DNA of 64,000 nt from Fasciolopsis buskii (GCA_008360955.1 LUCM01005581.1:93410-157409), one strand, 5' to 3'; shown: positions 1-13,439, counted from the first letter of the stretch. A program made the numbers and translations. The notes: generated by a model not told the origin, from the letters alone.

Positions 1-3000
1 CACGGGAAGATTACTGAGTCAGTCCTGGGTTGTACCGTCGACTTCGAAACTCAAGAAATGTAGATGGATTAATAATCAATCTTTGGGCTTGAACGTTGAG
101 CTTCGTCGCATTTCAGCTGCGCACATCCAACTGCATCAAAAACGTGGGTATAGCCAAGAAAATATCATCAACAAATGAGTAAATTTTTGTAACAGACTTC
201 CTGTTCACTGTAATTTGAAAGCAATAATAGAAAAGTAGGTAGATTATCATGGACAAGTTTAGATCGCCTAAATGAGACGTCAGATACCTTATCCAAGATG
301 TAGATATTCTTTGACCAGTTCTCTTAGAGATAATCTGCATCACCGTTTTTAGAAAAAGTCGGTCTCTTGGAAGTACAGCACTACGACAAGTCCAATGGCC
401 TCGCAAAATGGGTGACGAGTGCATGCTTAATTATGTAGTGCCGGACTTTAATAACCCTTTAGGAACTGACCCAGAAGACCTAGTGGATTTGACGTTCTAT
501 TCACAGCCGTTCTATCCTAATCCACTTCATGGTTTGGTAGGATAATAGTCCAGTGCCGATTGGTCGGAAAAAGTCTGAAACAATTGTGTATTGCTCACTC
601 AGTTCTCGGGATTGTTGGACGGCACATCAGAACTCATTTACACGCTACCAGTCCCATCAAAAAGCCAATGTGATGCTTAACTGAAACGGATATTTCCCTA
701 TTTTCCAGTAGTGTTGCAATTTCATCACTAAAGAAATACATGGTTGTAGAGACAAGACCTGCATTTACAACATTTCGAAAATCACGGTTTACTCGTGATG
801 AACTGATATTGGATTTTCCCACTGTTGTCACAAGTAGAAATGAAAATGCGAGATATGCGCACCAGCTTTTCCATACAGGACGCAGCTGTTGATCTTCAAT
901 TCATCGCAGTTTTTTTTATTCTGATGGCATTTCTGGGTGCGAAACGCTACCCGAAAAGAATTTCCATTTATCGTTGGTAAATTAGCATAGAAAAATAACG
1001 TTGAGCTTTGTGGACATGGTTCAGTATTTCCCATGTATGGTAAATCACAATGATGAGAATGCTCGTTGTTGTGATAGAATAGATAGGCCTGCAACCAAGA
1101 TACAAAAGGCTGCGCAGGATGGTTTCCTCGAGCTGAAGAATCAGTTTAAGGTTGCAGTTCAGTTGGTCCCGATCCAAAGACTCAAATGATTTTGAGATGC
1201 CCGGTTCTGAACGAAGAACTACTAGGTCTCTTGAGACGTCAGCTGCTACGGCGAACAAAACAGGCAGAGCAGGTTACCCGGGCACAAAATCTACTGTACA
1301 TGGGCTTGACAGTGAAGCACGTAGACATTCTGTTGATGCTGGAAGAATTCACCGCACACCCCTCGTTAGTCATTGCCCGTTTGAGGAGTGTGATCTCAAC
1401 CACTTATGCTTTTTTCTTTCAGTGCACGAAGCAATGGAGGGATCGCAACTGATACACCTTAGCAGAAAAACGAAGTCGATTGAGTATAGTACGGCTGAGC
1501 CACTGCACATTTTCGGATTATTTAATGACTGGCTTCTAGGACTATGTTCGGGGATCTTCACAGATAGTCGTCTCCCACTTCTCCGATGCACTAATAACGG
1601 AAACGCATTATATATACATATATATATATATATGCCGGCTTGAAAAGAAGCATGGTGCCAACGCAACAACATGAAAATTGGATACTACAAAAGCAGGCAA
1701 ACAAAGCGGAAGAAATAATAAACCAAAACAAACCAAATGTTTTTTGTGCACCGAAGATCGTTGGAAAAGATAAACACGTATGACAGTCAGAGAAACAGAT
1801 CTGTCTTAATCCGATGCAGTGAACGTCCATTTCGATGTATCCAGTACCATGAAAAAAGCAATACAATATGTTTCGTAAGAGCTTGTCTCAGACGTGACTC
1901 GCTTAACATTCTAGTCCTCTCTAAAGTTAGCGACTTGTATACTGTCTTCTTTTGTTTACCAACCTTCTTGACCTTAGTATCCTGGGTATCGAGGTAGATA
2001 ACGATAATTTTCCTGCCATCCATTATTCCTCCGTGTTCAGGACAGTTGTCACAGTTCATTTACAAGTTTCATGGTGTGGCAAGTTCACCGGGGACTGGCA
2101 AGCATGCAGTGTACAACATCCCGTTTATAATACACTGAGTAAAGGCTTCCCATGCTGGAATATTGTCCACTACGTTACAGGTTATGAAAAGTAAATCAAA
2201 TTACGCAGCGGTAAACTGCAATTAATTTCGGATCTAAAAAGCAGAAAATACTTGTTGATGTCCGTTGGTGAACTGTGGACCACACTGGCAGTTGCTGAAA
2301 CCCTCCAAGAGATCAAGTGCCTGCGATGTTTTCGACCACAAAAAATGTGTCATACATATGACGACAGTACAAGTGGGAACACTGTATGCAATCATCTAGT
2401 AACTTTGTTTCTAGATATTCAATAAATATGTCAGCGAAGATCGATCCAAACTGGTGAAAGAAGTTAGATTACTTGATTTATTAAGGAAGTATTAAACTAC
2501 TCAATACTGGGCTGATTTGGTTATCCATAATCCAATAATCATAAATCCTTTTGCCTGAAGTTACAGCTTGCAATTTGGCCACAAGTGGTAAATTCATTCG
2601 AATAAACCAGGATCTGTTTCTCCATAGTGAATCAAAAAATTTCCTCGATATTCCGGTGTCCGGAATAATATCACATAATAGCAGGTCTCATGCGCATTTT
2701 CGCGCAGTTGACAAGCAAACGAGAAACAGATGACTTTAGTCTATTTTGTGAATATGCTAGTTCTTGGGCTTATGCAATTCCCACAGGCGTGCGGTGGAGG
2801 GAGTCGGGAATGGGGAGTGAATGTACGAAATTTTCAATGTGCTAGCTACATGGTGCGGTCGGTTTACTTCGTGGAATTGCCGGTGAAACAGCCCAAGGGC
2901 ATTGAATTTGAATACGTCGAAAATACAGAGTATCTCAATCCAAAGACACCTAGTCCATTTTAACGGACTCAGTGAATTTAGCCAAACAATCCGAATGATA

Positions 3001-4178
3001 AGCCGTTTAGCAGAAGCATTTGTTATTCGCTTTCAGAAGCCTGGTTTGTACAAGCGGTTGAGACTGGTGGTCAATCTCTTCCTATACGAACAAAGAGTGT
3101 AGACATAAAACACTGACTGTTTTGAACCCCGTTCGTGTTCCCTATCGATTTTTCCAGTCTGGTTTTTGATGTCCGCATCCCTGTCATTGTTCAGGACGAA
3201 GTGTCATGTGCAATTCAAAGGCAAAAGCAAAGTAGGTTAGTTCAATTTCTCATGTTGTCATGCTTGTTCTTGTATGCTGCACCTCCCATCTGTCCTGCAA
3301 ACCAGTGAGAGAAATTCTTGTAGACGATCCTACGGTCGCATGGTGTTGTTCCTTGTGTACAGCAGGTACTAAAAGCAGCAATGCACCTGCCACCCTGAAC
3401 ACACTCGTTAGGACGGAACAGCATAATCCAACTCAATTTGGTTGGACAACAAATTACAGTACACAGAAGATTGAGTGAAATAACATAATAAGTGATGACA
3501 ACGAAAGTGAACAAACACCCACGGCAGAGTGATAAATCACTAGCTCATGCGGTAGTTTAAGCCTGAATTCATTTGTCGAAGTTTCTGTAACAACTCAGTG
3601 GTTATTTCAGATGCTATCTTGGGGGATACAGCTTTACAAACAGATCATAGAAAGAGTATGTAACGGGAATGCAAAAGAAGTAACGTTAGTGAGTGACAGA
3701 GCAGAAGTGCTGCCTTCAAACCTGTGAGAATATTTCTCGTTTCCTTTGGAGGGTGTAACAGTCTATATAAGAGGAGGATTCATCAATTCCATCTACCGAC
3801 TGAGGTAAGATATCTCAGAATTTCAAAAATATTTGAAAGTGCGAATGTCAAAATTAGTAAAGCCCATTTACCTGATATATGCCTCTCGGTCGTAAGGTGT
3901 AGACTGCGCGGAATTCGGTGACCGGGTGACGTCTCCTACCGTTTAGGTGCGAGTGCGATGAAAACACTGTAGACTCTACGGGCACACTCTCCGAAGCGAA
4001 ACACTAAGTTCTCCTAGCCGGAATTCAAAATCCCATAGGAAGCCAATGTAACGATGGAAAATTCATGTGCCCGGCATCGCATACACTAACAAACAAAAGA
4101 AATCACCGAGACCGTCCGGGAACCGCTAGCAGAATATGTATTTGAAGACAGCTTCAGAGTACAGTGGTTAATGGTCTA
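1..4178. other. AT-rich stretch without a recognised gene
   Basis: No protein homology was recognised here on either strand. The longest open frame of the whole window lies here (plus strand, 1152-1643, about 163 codons), but two other frames overlap it and its length is about what chance gives. A minus-strand frame at 113-424 contains the string FVDDIF, reminiscent of a reverse-transcriptase active site, but the residues on either side do not follow the family pattern, so it is not called. The stretch could be intronic or intergenic. Confidence 0.5.
1607..1633. repeat. TA dinucleotide microsatellite
   Basis: The sequence is an alternating TA/CA tract of about 27 bases, seen directly. It is likely polymorphic in length. 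Confidence 0.85.
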
Positions 4179-4260
4179 GGATCAACAGTTCAACCATGCA
4201 TGCATAGCACAAGCCAACGCGCTCCGTTTTGCTTTTGGATGTCATAACTGTGTTTGGATC
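4179..4260 (+). repeat. Diverged copy of the 60.4/61.1 kb dispersed repeat
   Basis: The block keeps the order of short motifs found at 60.42-60.50 kb: GATCNACAGTTCAACCAT, then TCCGTTTTG, then GTCATA, then TTGGATC. Spacing is similar apart from an insertion after the first motif. It is clearly older than the other two copies. The neighbouring 3.9-4.75 kb is somewhat GC-richer than the surroundings and may belong to the same element. No coding capacity was recognised. Confidence 0.5.
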
Positions 4261-4814
4261 CCGTATGCACCCATAAACTGACTAACATAGGCGAGATGAT
4301 CCAAACATCAGGGGCTGAACTGTGAGCAATGTATAGCTAAACCACTGGTCGGTAGGCACCAGCACCGTCACATGAAGACATGCTACTCGTCTTCCAGGTA
4401 GGGCCCAAAGAACCAAACAAGAGGGTAGAGATGGCAAAATACCAGCAGGCACTGGCGCATTTGACTAATCAAATAAGTGAATCTATAAAACAAAGCCCAA
4501 AAATAGGTATGGATTGACTGGGGTTGTCACAGACAATTAGGGGACAGATTTCGCGTCCATAATATACTAAAGGACCAAGCATATTCCACTCCAAAGCTGC
4601 CGAGCGAGAAAGCCTCAGCTGAACAGAACGAGTGAGTTCGCTTACGTACGTATGCTTCCAGTGGAGCGGGTCGGCGTAGACACATACAGCTACCAGAATA
4701 AGGTGGTTAATTCAAGCTTTACCTGACGGGCGAACCGTTTGGTGTCCCTGCTTACACGGGTGAATATGAATGAATACCAATGAACATATCGCAATAAAGT
4801 TATTTTATCTCGAA

Positions 4815-5330
4815 ACCTAACGCAGAAAGCGAAGTTCATCGTCTAGCATATCTTGTGTGCATATTTTCCGCTCACCGTTGACGACGTAATTAAATAAGTT
4901 CCTTTTTACTTTGGGTAGTATGCAACTGTTGAAATGAATATGGTGAATGTTTCGAGCAGTTTTTAAGCGCAAGAACAGTGAAGTAGAACAGCCAGCCAGA
5001 CGGTTTAAACAAACTTCTAGGCGGGCTAACTTATTGCTTGTCTCAATTTCAACCATTAGTTGAAAGTTTGGGTGAGCTGCGTTAGATTTGTGTAGTACAG
5101 GACCTAAATCAAACATAGTCTCTAAGGCACAAATTATATCACCAACAGATATTTTGCAGGATGCGTACATTTAATCCAAACCTGCAATTCAGGATCTTCC
5201 AATTTTGTCTCAAAGATGTTGAGTAAAAGGAATCATAAACGCACCAACATTTTCCTCCATCTTACTGAATGGTCTTCTGTTGTACAAAAAAGTAGTTCGT
5301 GAACACAGTGTAGCTCGCCTGACTCACCCG
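4815..5330 (-). mobile_element. Penelope-like element, reverse transcriptase fragment
   Basis: Penelope-like elements code for a reverse transcriptase distinct from LINE enzymes. On the minus strand one frame runs from about 5330 to 4817 with only three stops early on. Its start, TTFLYNRRPF, matches the segment before the family's DGVAMGSPLGP box, which is itself corrupted. Next come ISVGDIICALETM (family RYVDDIICL.ETM), NAAHPNFQLMVEIE, a degraded FLDV motif as LARLEVCLNRLAG, HFNSCILPKVKRNL and ICTQDMLDDELRFLR. The first catalytic aspartate of the VDD box reads G, so the copy is inactive. I saw no GIY-YIG endonuclease domain downstream. It is isolated and appears truncated at both ends. Confidence 0.85.
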
Positions 5331-5334
5331 CCAC

Positions 5335-8300
5335 CTATGAAAATCACCAAATTCATTCAAGTAGATGAGACATGGGTGCGAACCGCGCATTCCAACATGA
5401 GAAGTTCCAAATCGTCAGCAATTTTGCAAGCACATACGTCAGAGAAAATAATTCTGACTTGAAGGTTAGTAATCCATCACTCTCTCCCCTTTGACGTTGC
5501 GTACTGGCATGATTGCGTATAACCAAAAGCGACTTTGTTTCGCAAGGTGTTCGGTTGAACTATGCAGGAAAAATCAGTTTATCTTTTCCAAATGTCGCAT
5601 GCGAGTAGCACACTCCCGTCGCATGCTGACGGCTTTTGTCGAATGGCTTGAAAGTAAACAAAGTTTACTTTCCCATTGTTTTTCTTGATACAGTTTACCA
5701 AATAGCCCTCATTTTTGGAGAGTCTTATAACTATTGCCACCATACGCATGTCTGATCAACATCAGTCATGGCGTAGCCGCTTGATAGGTTTTTTTCTACC
5801 GAACACAAAGTGTACATGCTTGACTAAAGTGGCCTGAATCCAAAACCGATTCTTGGAGGAAAAAGTTAGACAATAGTATAAAAGATAATTATTTTCGCAA
5901 TCACTTCCCGCCACGTGGTCGTCTATAGGCCCAAACAACTCAACTTTCAGGCATCTGCTCCACCCACGTAATATATAACTGACTACCAAGGTGAGAGGGA
6001 CGTTACCCCAGTCTGATACGCCTTCCCGTACGATCCAGCTATCTGGCCGGGCGTCAGTAGGAAATTGCTCGAATAACTTTGAAGTTAGGCCTAATTTACG
6101 GATTCATCGCAGCTTAACTATTAAAAGGGTCAGAAATTTGCGTGAGCTAAAATGGATTGGATATTACACATGATTGCATGTTCACTACTTCCGTGTATGA
6201 TATTCCCGAGACCAAGCAAACAATGAAAGGTGTTACGAGGTGGTCAGCCTGTGTCATGTCAAACAGACATGAAAATATTTTCCAAGAAACTATCCCAAGT
6301 GGGATGAGTTAATCTCCCGGGTTGGGGTCCGTGAAATGCCCTCATAAGACGGTTCTAGAAGTCGAATAACGGGGAAAATCCAATGACGTTCTTTTAACAT
6401 TCGCATAATTCTTTAACATTTTTGTCTTCACTCATTGCTTATCATTCACTGGACTCCTGAATAGTTGGAGTTCTGAGATGACAAGCAAAACTACAGCTTG
6501 TCAGTTTACGGTAAGTGGTTGCCAAAAAGCGTTTGAACTGTGTACAACAAACCAACTTCAAAACACCACAGTGGTAGGCAAGTTTGCATATAGTTCAATG
6601 CTCAGCTAAAATTCATCCATTGCCGATGAACAACTAACTGTCTTTACCAACCTGCTTGGATGCACTTGACGAATGCGGCGAGGGTATAGAAGAACAGAAC
6701 CAACATCATAGCACCGTCCTGACTGACCTGAGCATTCCAGCCTGCATTTTAATATTGCCTTTTATAACCGGTGGTTTAACCAATTTGCTTTGAATTTTAA
6801 TTTTTGCCGCTGATACATTCTGCTGTTGTTTTTGTGCTTTGTTTTTGTTATTCCATTTTATTCGCGACAGTTGACAGAATACAACGTTCCACGCAATTGC
6901 ATCTCTACTGCTTAGAAATTCAATAACTTGACGATTTTAACCAGTTTATTTACTAAATACACCTGCATTCTGAGGGCCGCCGACGTAAATTAAATGCACT
7001 CATATTGATTGCGATTTCGAAAAATATTATCGATCTGCCGATGACCTGGTTAATAATTTTCTACTATATTACGTGACCTTTCAATTTTATTTGGTTAAAT
7101 TTTTTCAACTTTTCGGCTAGTAAATAATCTAACTAGAATAAACATGGATATTGTTCAAGACATTTTCTTCAGAAATTTTGTTCTGTAAAGCGAAGTAAAA
7201 TGACAGTAGAACTTGCTTTATAACATCGGTCAACAGTTCCAACGTGGAACAAAGAAGAACGAAAAGAAAAGAGTTCATAATATCAATGAAAGGCCACGCT
7301 ATGTAAAAAAACACTGTAGTAGAAAAATGTTTGACCTAATTAAGGATATAAAGTAGAGCACATAGAGTGAGGACGCACGAAAGAAACCGTCTCAGAATAC
7401 GAATTAGAGACCGTTGGATGATGATGACAATGATGATGATGTTTATGACTGAAGTGATGATTGGTTTGGTGATATTCAAAGATGTCAACAATTAGGCTGG
7501 CGTTGGTGACAATGGACGTAGAGACGATGGCTTCGAAAATAATGCAGACACTAGTGATCAGTGGGTTACTTCGCGGTTAATCAAGGGTATAGAGCATTTT
7601 GTTCGACACACCGCACGTCGCAGTTGTGTTATGGGATATAAAAATTGCATGGAATGACTTTGAAGACTAACCATAATGTACATTCAAAACTGCCTTTCCT
7701 TAGTTTATTCAACTTAATTTACCGATGGTGAATTCCCTATTTTTATTTCAAGCGAAATTGCGATAAAACTGAAGTGCATAACCCAGCAGTAGCCAGAAAA
7801 ACGGAGCACGCAACGGAACTTGACGAAACCAACCGAAAAATGCTCCAACTCAATGCACGCGGTAGAAGACATGGATGGTAGATGGTGGATGGTTGTGTGC
7901 TAAAACGGACTGGCGATTTAACGCATTTGACAGTGTAAACTTGACTGGTAAGTCGATCTTGCGGGGAAAAGCCTAGAATCGAGACATTACTAAGGGAATA
8001 AAGAAGATAGCGGAACGACACCTATGCGAATGCATCTAATGTGCACCACAAAAGCCTCGGAAAAACGATAACTACAGTTATTAGATGGCTTCCATCGTGT
8101 TTTTTTCGGTGTTTTAAACACCTTATGATACCCTATGAAGCCCAGTGTTTGTCACCTTGCTGGACTTCGTTCCTTCTGTACTCTATGTGCACTTTGTTTT
8201 CACTTATCTTTTCAGACTGGACGAATCTGATTCATACGTTTAGATTTCTCCGATGACATAGCGCAACTCCCACTAAGTTTACAGTGGTAAGCCCAAACTT

Positions 8301-9700
8301 TTGCAATGGCTGAAGTTTACATGGAAATGATTTTTCATCCCAATCTCTAGTCAGAATTTCATCGCATTTAACCCATTTTGTAAAGACAATTATTCGCTAA
8401 AGTGAACGATATTCATCTAACAACAGTGGTCCAGTTGGAACAGTCTAATGCATGGTCTTGGGTACAAGAAAGACCCTAAGAAACTGAATGAAAGGATAGC
8501 TCCACTTGCCAGCAAACTAACCGACTACATCTGGAACAACAGTTGCCTTGCACGTGCTTTCATTTTCTTCACATCTAAATCACCCGATTGGAATTCTGTC
8601 AACATAGCCGATTTCGGTCCTCCAGACGTAACCGACAACCGATCCCAGTGGTTAAAAATGTCAAAATCTGAGCTTCTCTTCGGAAGCCACTACGCTAGAT
8701 AGACCATGCGGAGACAAATTACCGTCATGTTTTCCGCTTCACGGTAACAGGCTGTATTATCAAAGAACTCGTGACAGCAAGTGTGCTGGATGCTTCGGAT
8801 GTCAGGGCTAACAAACCAGTATTTCATGTTGTTTTATTTTCACCGCAACGTATGTCATAACAAGCAAGAGTAATGCTCCAAGTTGGTGCCATCACAAATG
8901 ATTTGGCCAATGATGACGTTGAATATATGGTGAATTTTGAAACCCCTTGGTCAGTTACGATTGTGATGGCATGCCAAAACGATACCCGCGAGGACGTATA
9001 AATATTCCAAAGCATAGCCTGAGCCCCTCATTGAGCTTGCAGTCAACGACCCCCTTTGAAATACGTATCACTGGTCCATCAGAATGCTATGAAATAGCGC
9101 CCCTTCCTGAAGGAGAGGAATCAGTGCTACGTGTAGAATGTTCGTATGTTAAAACTGCTTCAAAACCAGGTCTGGTCAGAGTTGAAATAACAAGTCACGA
9201 TATCTCTTTTCTCAGCATTTCGTCTGCAAAACAAATAGGACGATACAGTATCAAAATGGACAGAGTCCAATTTCAGTATGAATGCGATCAGTACTGCATT
9301 CGACCTAAATTAGAACGATTTTCACGAAAGTTCCCGGATGAGCGAACCTCAGTAAACGGTTAAATGGATTTCGGATCCGGGAGGGAAACCACTGGGATTG
9401 ATAATGCATCTCAAGCAAAATGACTTCATCGCAGACAAAACGACCTTTTTGGGAACAATGGCTAAACTGAATTTGATAGATCATTTCAGTGGATAAACGA
9501 AAACGAAACTCTGAATATAATCATTGGGTCTTTGGATTATGACATCATCTTGATACGAATCAATATCAGAATGGCCATCTATAACTGGGTTCAAATGCTT
9601 TTTGAAAGGTGATAAATAAATTACTCAGATCAGTGCTAAAGTTTGTTTCGGAATAATCCCAGTAAAATTTTAACAGTTTTCGTCGAAATGAATGCATTAC
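5335..9700. other. No recognised gene
   Basis: AT-rich sequence. On the plus strand three neighbouring open frames (8448-8702, about 8702-8995 in another frame, 8947-9363 in a third) give protein-like translations when read in sequence, for example ECYEIAPLPEGEESVLRVEC. I recognise no family, and each is within the length chance allows. If real, this would be an intronless, frameshifted pseudogene. Nothing else is called. Confidence 0.4.
7416..7441. repeat. GAT trinucleotide tract
   Basis: The sequence is an imperfect ATG/GAT repeat of about 26 bases, seen directly. Confidence 0.7.
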
Positions 9701-9714
9701 GCGAGCGCACTTAC

Positions 9715-9947
9715 AGATACACGTTTTTTAGATAAACTTTGGGAAATACCGCGGATCCAGAAAGATAACAGAGTGCACCGTCTGATTCCTTAATCTTGTA
9801 GTTACACGAAAGCAAAAACCTATTCGGCTGCAGTCCGCAGTCAATGCAACTGCATAAAGTCTTGATACCCAATTTCACTTTCGTCATCACAGAAATGGCC
9901 CACTTTGTGAATTTGACAGGCGTCCGGATGCTCTGATTACAGTTAGG
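9715..9947 (-). CDS. Candidate internal exon, cysteine-containing, function unknown
   Basis: On the minus strand a 233-base open block is bounded upstream by a pyrimidine-rich acceptor ending CTTTACAG and downstream by a consensus donor, GTAAGTGC. It would encode about 77 residues from phase 0 to phase 2. The translation contains TLCSCIDCGLQPN and further cysteines (FLLSCNYK, GALCYLS), which could suggest a disulfide-rich or metal-binding segment. I recognise no family. The frame stays open upstream of the acceptor to 10010. Chance can produce such blocks at this AT content, and I found no partner exons. Confidence 0.22.
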
Positions 9948-10133
9948 CTGTAAAGCCAGAATAACTGCTTCGCGCAACCCAAATGGAATTATTCTGCTCT
10001 CAAAGAACATGAAATCAACAGAAATTCGAAGTTTTAGACTAGGCAGTTTGGCCGTCCCTCTCCAGTGCTTTGGAATACCTTAAAAATGGGTTGCTTTAGA
10101 TACGAAAAATTAGTTGAAGAGGTCTCAAATGGA

Positions 10134-10139
10134 ATAATG

Positions 10140-10187
<48 letters not shown>
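10134..10187. repeat. TAA trinucleotide microsatellite
   Basis: About 16 near-perfect TAA units are visible. The tract reads as poly-isoleucine in one minus-strand frame, which makes the open frame around it (10034-10297) artefactual. Confidence 0.95.
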
Positions 10188-10189
10188 TT

Positions 10190-13100
10190 CGATCCCTTTT
10201 GACGAGTAATAATAGTTCCAAAATCACACTGAAAAAAAGATAGCTTAAAGTAACGAGACAGTTTGATTATTTCATCCAAATTACACTTGAAATCCAAAGC
10301 AGCAATTTTTTCTGGATTTACTAAGATGAGTTGCTGAAAAGAAGGACAGTAGCAAAGATTTGTCTACGAAATATTTGACTCTACACTACCAAGCTTATAC
10401 AATGAAGGAACGTTAACTACCGTCCCACGTGAATAGAGTCCAACACACATGAGAGGATTTCTCTCATAAAACTGACAAAGCGGTTTCTGGAGAACGCTGT
10501 TTAGGTTGTGGGATTACCGATGGAGTTCCAACAATCATTTTGATATATGGCGGCCTGTATGTGACCAGTCATTCCACAAGCACAGCACTTGTCTGTGGCT
10601 GTACGATCTACGCAAATCATCGTACAAAGCGCACTTTCCATCCACGAATCAATCAGAAGTTTGAAAACTGCTTTCCCATGAAAATCAATGGCTAATAACG
10701 AAAATTCATTGCGGAAATGAATTTATGCAAACTTGTACACCATTGATTTCCTTGAGATTTGCGCGCAGTGGATAACCACGCCCTTCAACCTATCTCTACT
10801 TCAGACACCGTGATATCGATCGCATCTAAATGGAATTTTTTTGAATCTTTTTTCTCGTCCAACTAAACATTCCCACAAAAAATCTGGCTAGTTTATTCCA
10901 GAAATCGATTCACGCCGTAACTCATTTTCCGACAATTCAGTCGCATTCCACCACTTGTGTTTCGAAGTCAGTAATCCGACTTCGGCCCAGTGAATCGCCC
11001 GAAATTTTTGCTCTTTTGGCTGCCATGAAATCAGTAGAATTGAAATGACAAACTAATTAAATCTTCAATGGACCGTACGAGAACACCGGGGAATGCAAGA
11101 CTCCTCACAATCACTTATGTATCCTTTCCAATAAATCATTGTATGGTATTGTTTGGATTTTCGCATACGTAGTAGGCATTTCAGTCAAAAAGGAATGCGT
11201 TCGCCAACTCGTCAGAATACAGAGTTGGGAAAAAGCGCGGCAAAAATAAACGTTTGAAATTCACCAAATACTGCGTAGAGAATAAGTCACGATCTGTTCG
11301 CCACTTGTGAGATATCTGAATAAGAGGAATGGGGACACTCCTGAGAGAGGGTATGGAACGGAAGATTGACCGTATCCCGGTATGCGAACGGCACTTAGAA
11401 AGGTGAGTGTTTAATGGTTGAGATGGATCCAAAGGAAATTCGCACGCGAGTAGAAGCAAGTCTCACAGTTTGGTGCAGATTTCTTTCAGTGGTATGTAAG
11501 ATACACCACTAGTGATTAAAAACCTCTACGAAGGGTTCTGAATTCTTTCTTTAGTAAGCCATCAAAAATGACATAGGTGACAATAGATTAGAGCTAGAAA
11601 AATACACTAGTAAACAAAAGAAAAGATAGTGTTTGCTTAACCTGGAAAGTGAAAATAGGCACCGCAGGGTACCGGCAGCTCTCGGAACGAAAATAATCAG
11701 CTCACATAATAGTGAAAAGTGTAGCTTTGGGCAACTTCTTGAGTTGCTTTACTGCTTTCGTTGATCCTGATTGGCACCATGCGTAAACTTTGTTAGCCTC
11801 TGATGGGCCAATGCACAATCCTCGTGCAAGGATTTAGCGGTTTGCATTTTTTGATTTGCATTCGTATCTTATGGTGCAATCCACTATGACTCAATGAAAC
11901 GTCGTAAACAGATGGTCGGCGATTTGGGTATACATTTATCGTTTCGAAGGTTAGATTTGGAACAGCTACCACCACCGGTTTTTTTAGGTGATGATTCTCA
12001 GCCGGAACTGCACTTGACCTGCCGAAACGTGATGTGGATTGTATCAGCCGTAACTTCTAAATCATGATCGGCAGTCTTCTTACACGATGTCGTTAGTTTC
12101 GTATGGCACCATTCAATGTCAATTCAAAGTCAGTATACGACGCCATGAGCTCCGGGAACTGAATTTTCAAAATTCTAATCACAGCTTCGTGATCATAAGG
12201 CTAACTGAAAACCACAATGGATTTTGGGCCTAGTAAAGACTGTTTAGAAGCAAAGTAAAGAGACGAAATGGTCAGTAATTATTATCAACTTGGAGTCATT
12301 CGTCAGTGTCCGCTTACTGAAAACCTGACAAAATGGACGGTGAGAGGTGGTCTGCAAGCCCTTGTTCAAAGATATAATTTATGTTGTTTCGGCACGCGCA
12401 TCGTGAGCCTCATGTTCAGAGGACGAGAAACTTTGGAAAACAATGACTGAAATTATTTCATCACGAGAATTAAAACATTTATCATTAACGCGCCCACTGA
12501 CAACAGACGGGGAATATGGCTTGATTTTAACATAACAGTGACAATCCTAAATTAAATGGAGTAAACATTACAAGGGAATTCGGCAGATGGCAAAGACGAT
12601 CCACAAAGCACGTACGACGTTACACAGGACTACAAAGAATATCCCATTAGGCTTTTAAGCAACTGGAAAGATTTAAGCGTCAAGGCCTGCAATAACAGTC
12701 TACATGCCCTCTCGAAATCGATATCAGTGCTCTTCCGATCATGTGGAATCATATGAAATCAAGATATCAGGGTGCGAAAATCGTCCGAAAGTTGGCAGAA
12801 AACGAGAAGCTTGTACCTCCTGGCGATGGTATCACCGTTGGAGAGTGAAAATAAAGTATCGTTTGAATTGGATGAACCAAGCGGCAGTTCAGACGAGAAG
12901 ACCATTGAGCAATGAAAGATGAAACAAGAAGTTCAGTGGATTAGGAAACGGTGTCAGGTGTTGAACTGTTGACTACGTCACCTGCATACTTGAACATACG
13001 AGCACTCAAGATGAGCGACGCACAGCAAAATAATGAGAAGAAAGGAACCAGGGAAGAATATCATTCTAAAGTATACCGGAATTAGGAGGAAAACGGGCAG

Positions 13101-13438
13101 CTATGGAAAAATTTAGTATATTAAACTGAGACCGGTGGATATACCAGACATGTACAAGTGATACTGACGGATTAGGTAAACTGATGTTACGGCCACTGCA
13201 GAACATCTGGTCTGCAGTGAAAGAGAAAGCCTAGTAACAATAAAACTTGTTTGATTGTGCAAACAGATGTCGTCAAAAAGGCAAACTGATTTTGATCGTA
13301 AATTTATAAGTGCTTTGTGTATTACCATAACTAAGAATAACGGAAAACAAGCTTGTTCGTTCTATCGTGTTGCCTATTTGTAGACTGTTTGGAGTTTTGG
13401 GGAAAGTTAAAGGAAAGAATAAACGTGTCAAGTATTTC
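10190..13438. other. No recognised gene; one weak first-exon candidate
   Basis: AT-rich sequence. On the plus strand an ATG at 11329 in a purine-rich context (GAGGAATGG) opens 24 codons, beginning MGTLLREGMERK. They end exactly at a consensus donor, AAAG|GTGAGTGT, at 11402/11403. This could be a first coding exon, but no partner exon was identified and the match may be chance. Nothing was recognised in the rest. Confidence 0.35.
11329..11402 (+). CDS. Weak candidate first coding exon
   Basis: The ATG at 11329 sits in an A/G-rich context. The frame is open for 24 codons plus two bases up to the donor AAAG|GTGAGT. The short peptide is charged (EGMERKIDRIPVCERH). An in-frame stop lies four codons upstream of the ATG, as expected for a 5' untranslated region. 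No homology was recognised. Similar combinations occur by chance, so this is only a pointer. Confidence 0.13.
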
Positions 13439-13439
13439 T

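Noticed and set aside
1152..1643. Longest open frame of the window (163 codons, plus strand)
   Set aside because: It matches the longest frame expected by chance at this composition, shares its bases with another open frame (1186-1452) and runs into a TA microsatellite.
10034..10297. Open frame with a poly-isoleucine run
   Set aside because: The run is the TAA microsatellite read in one frame.
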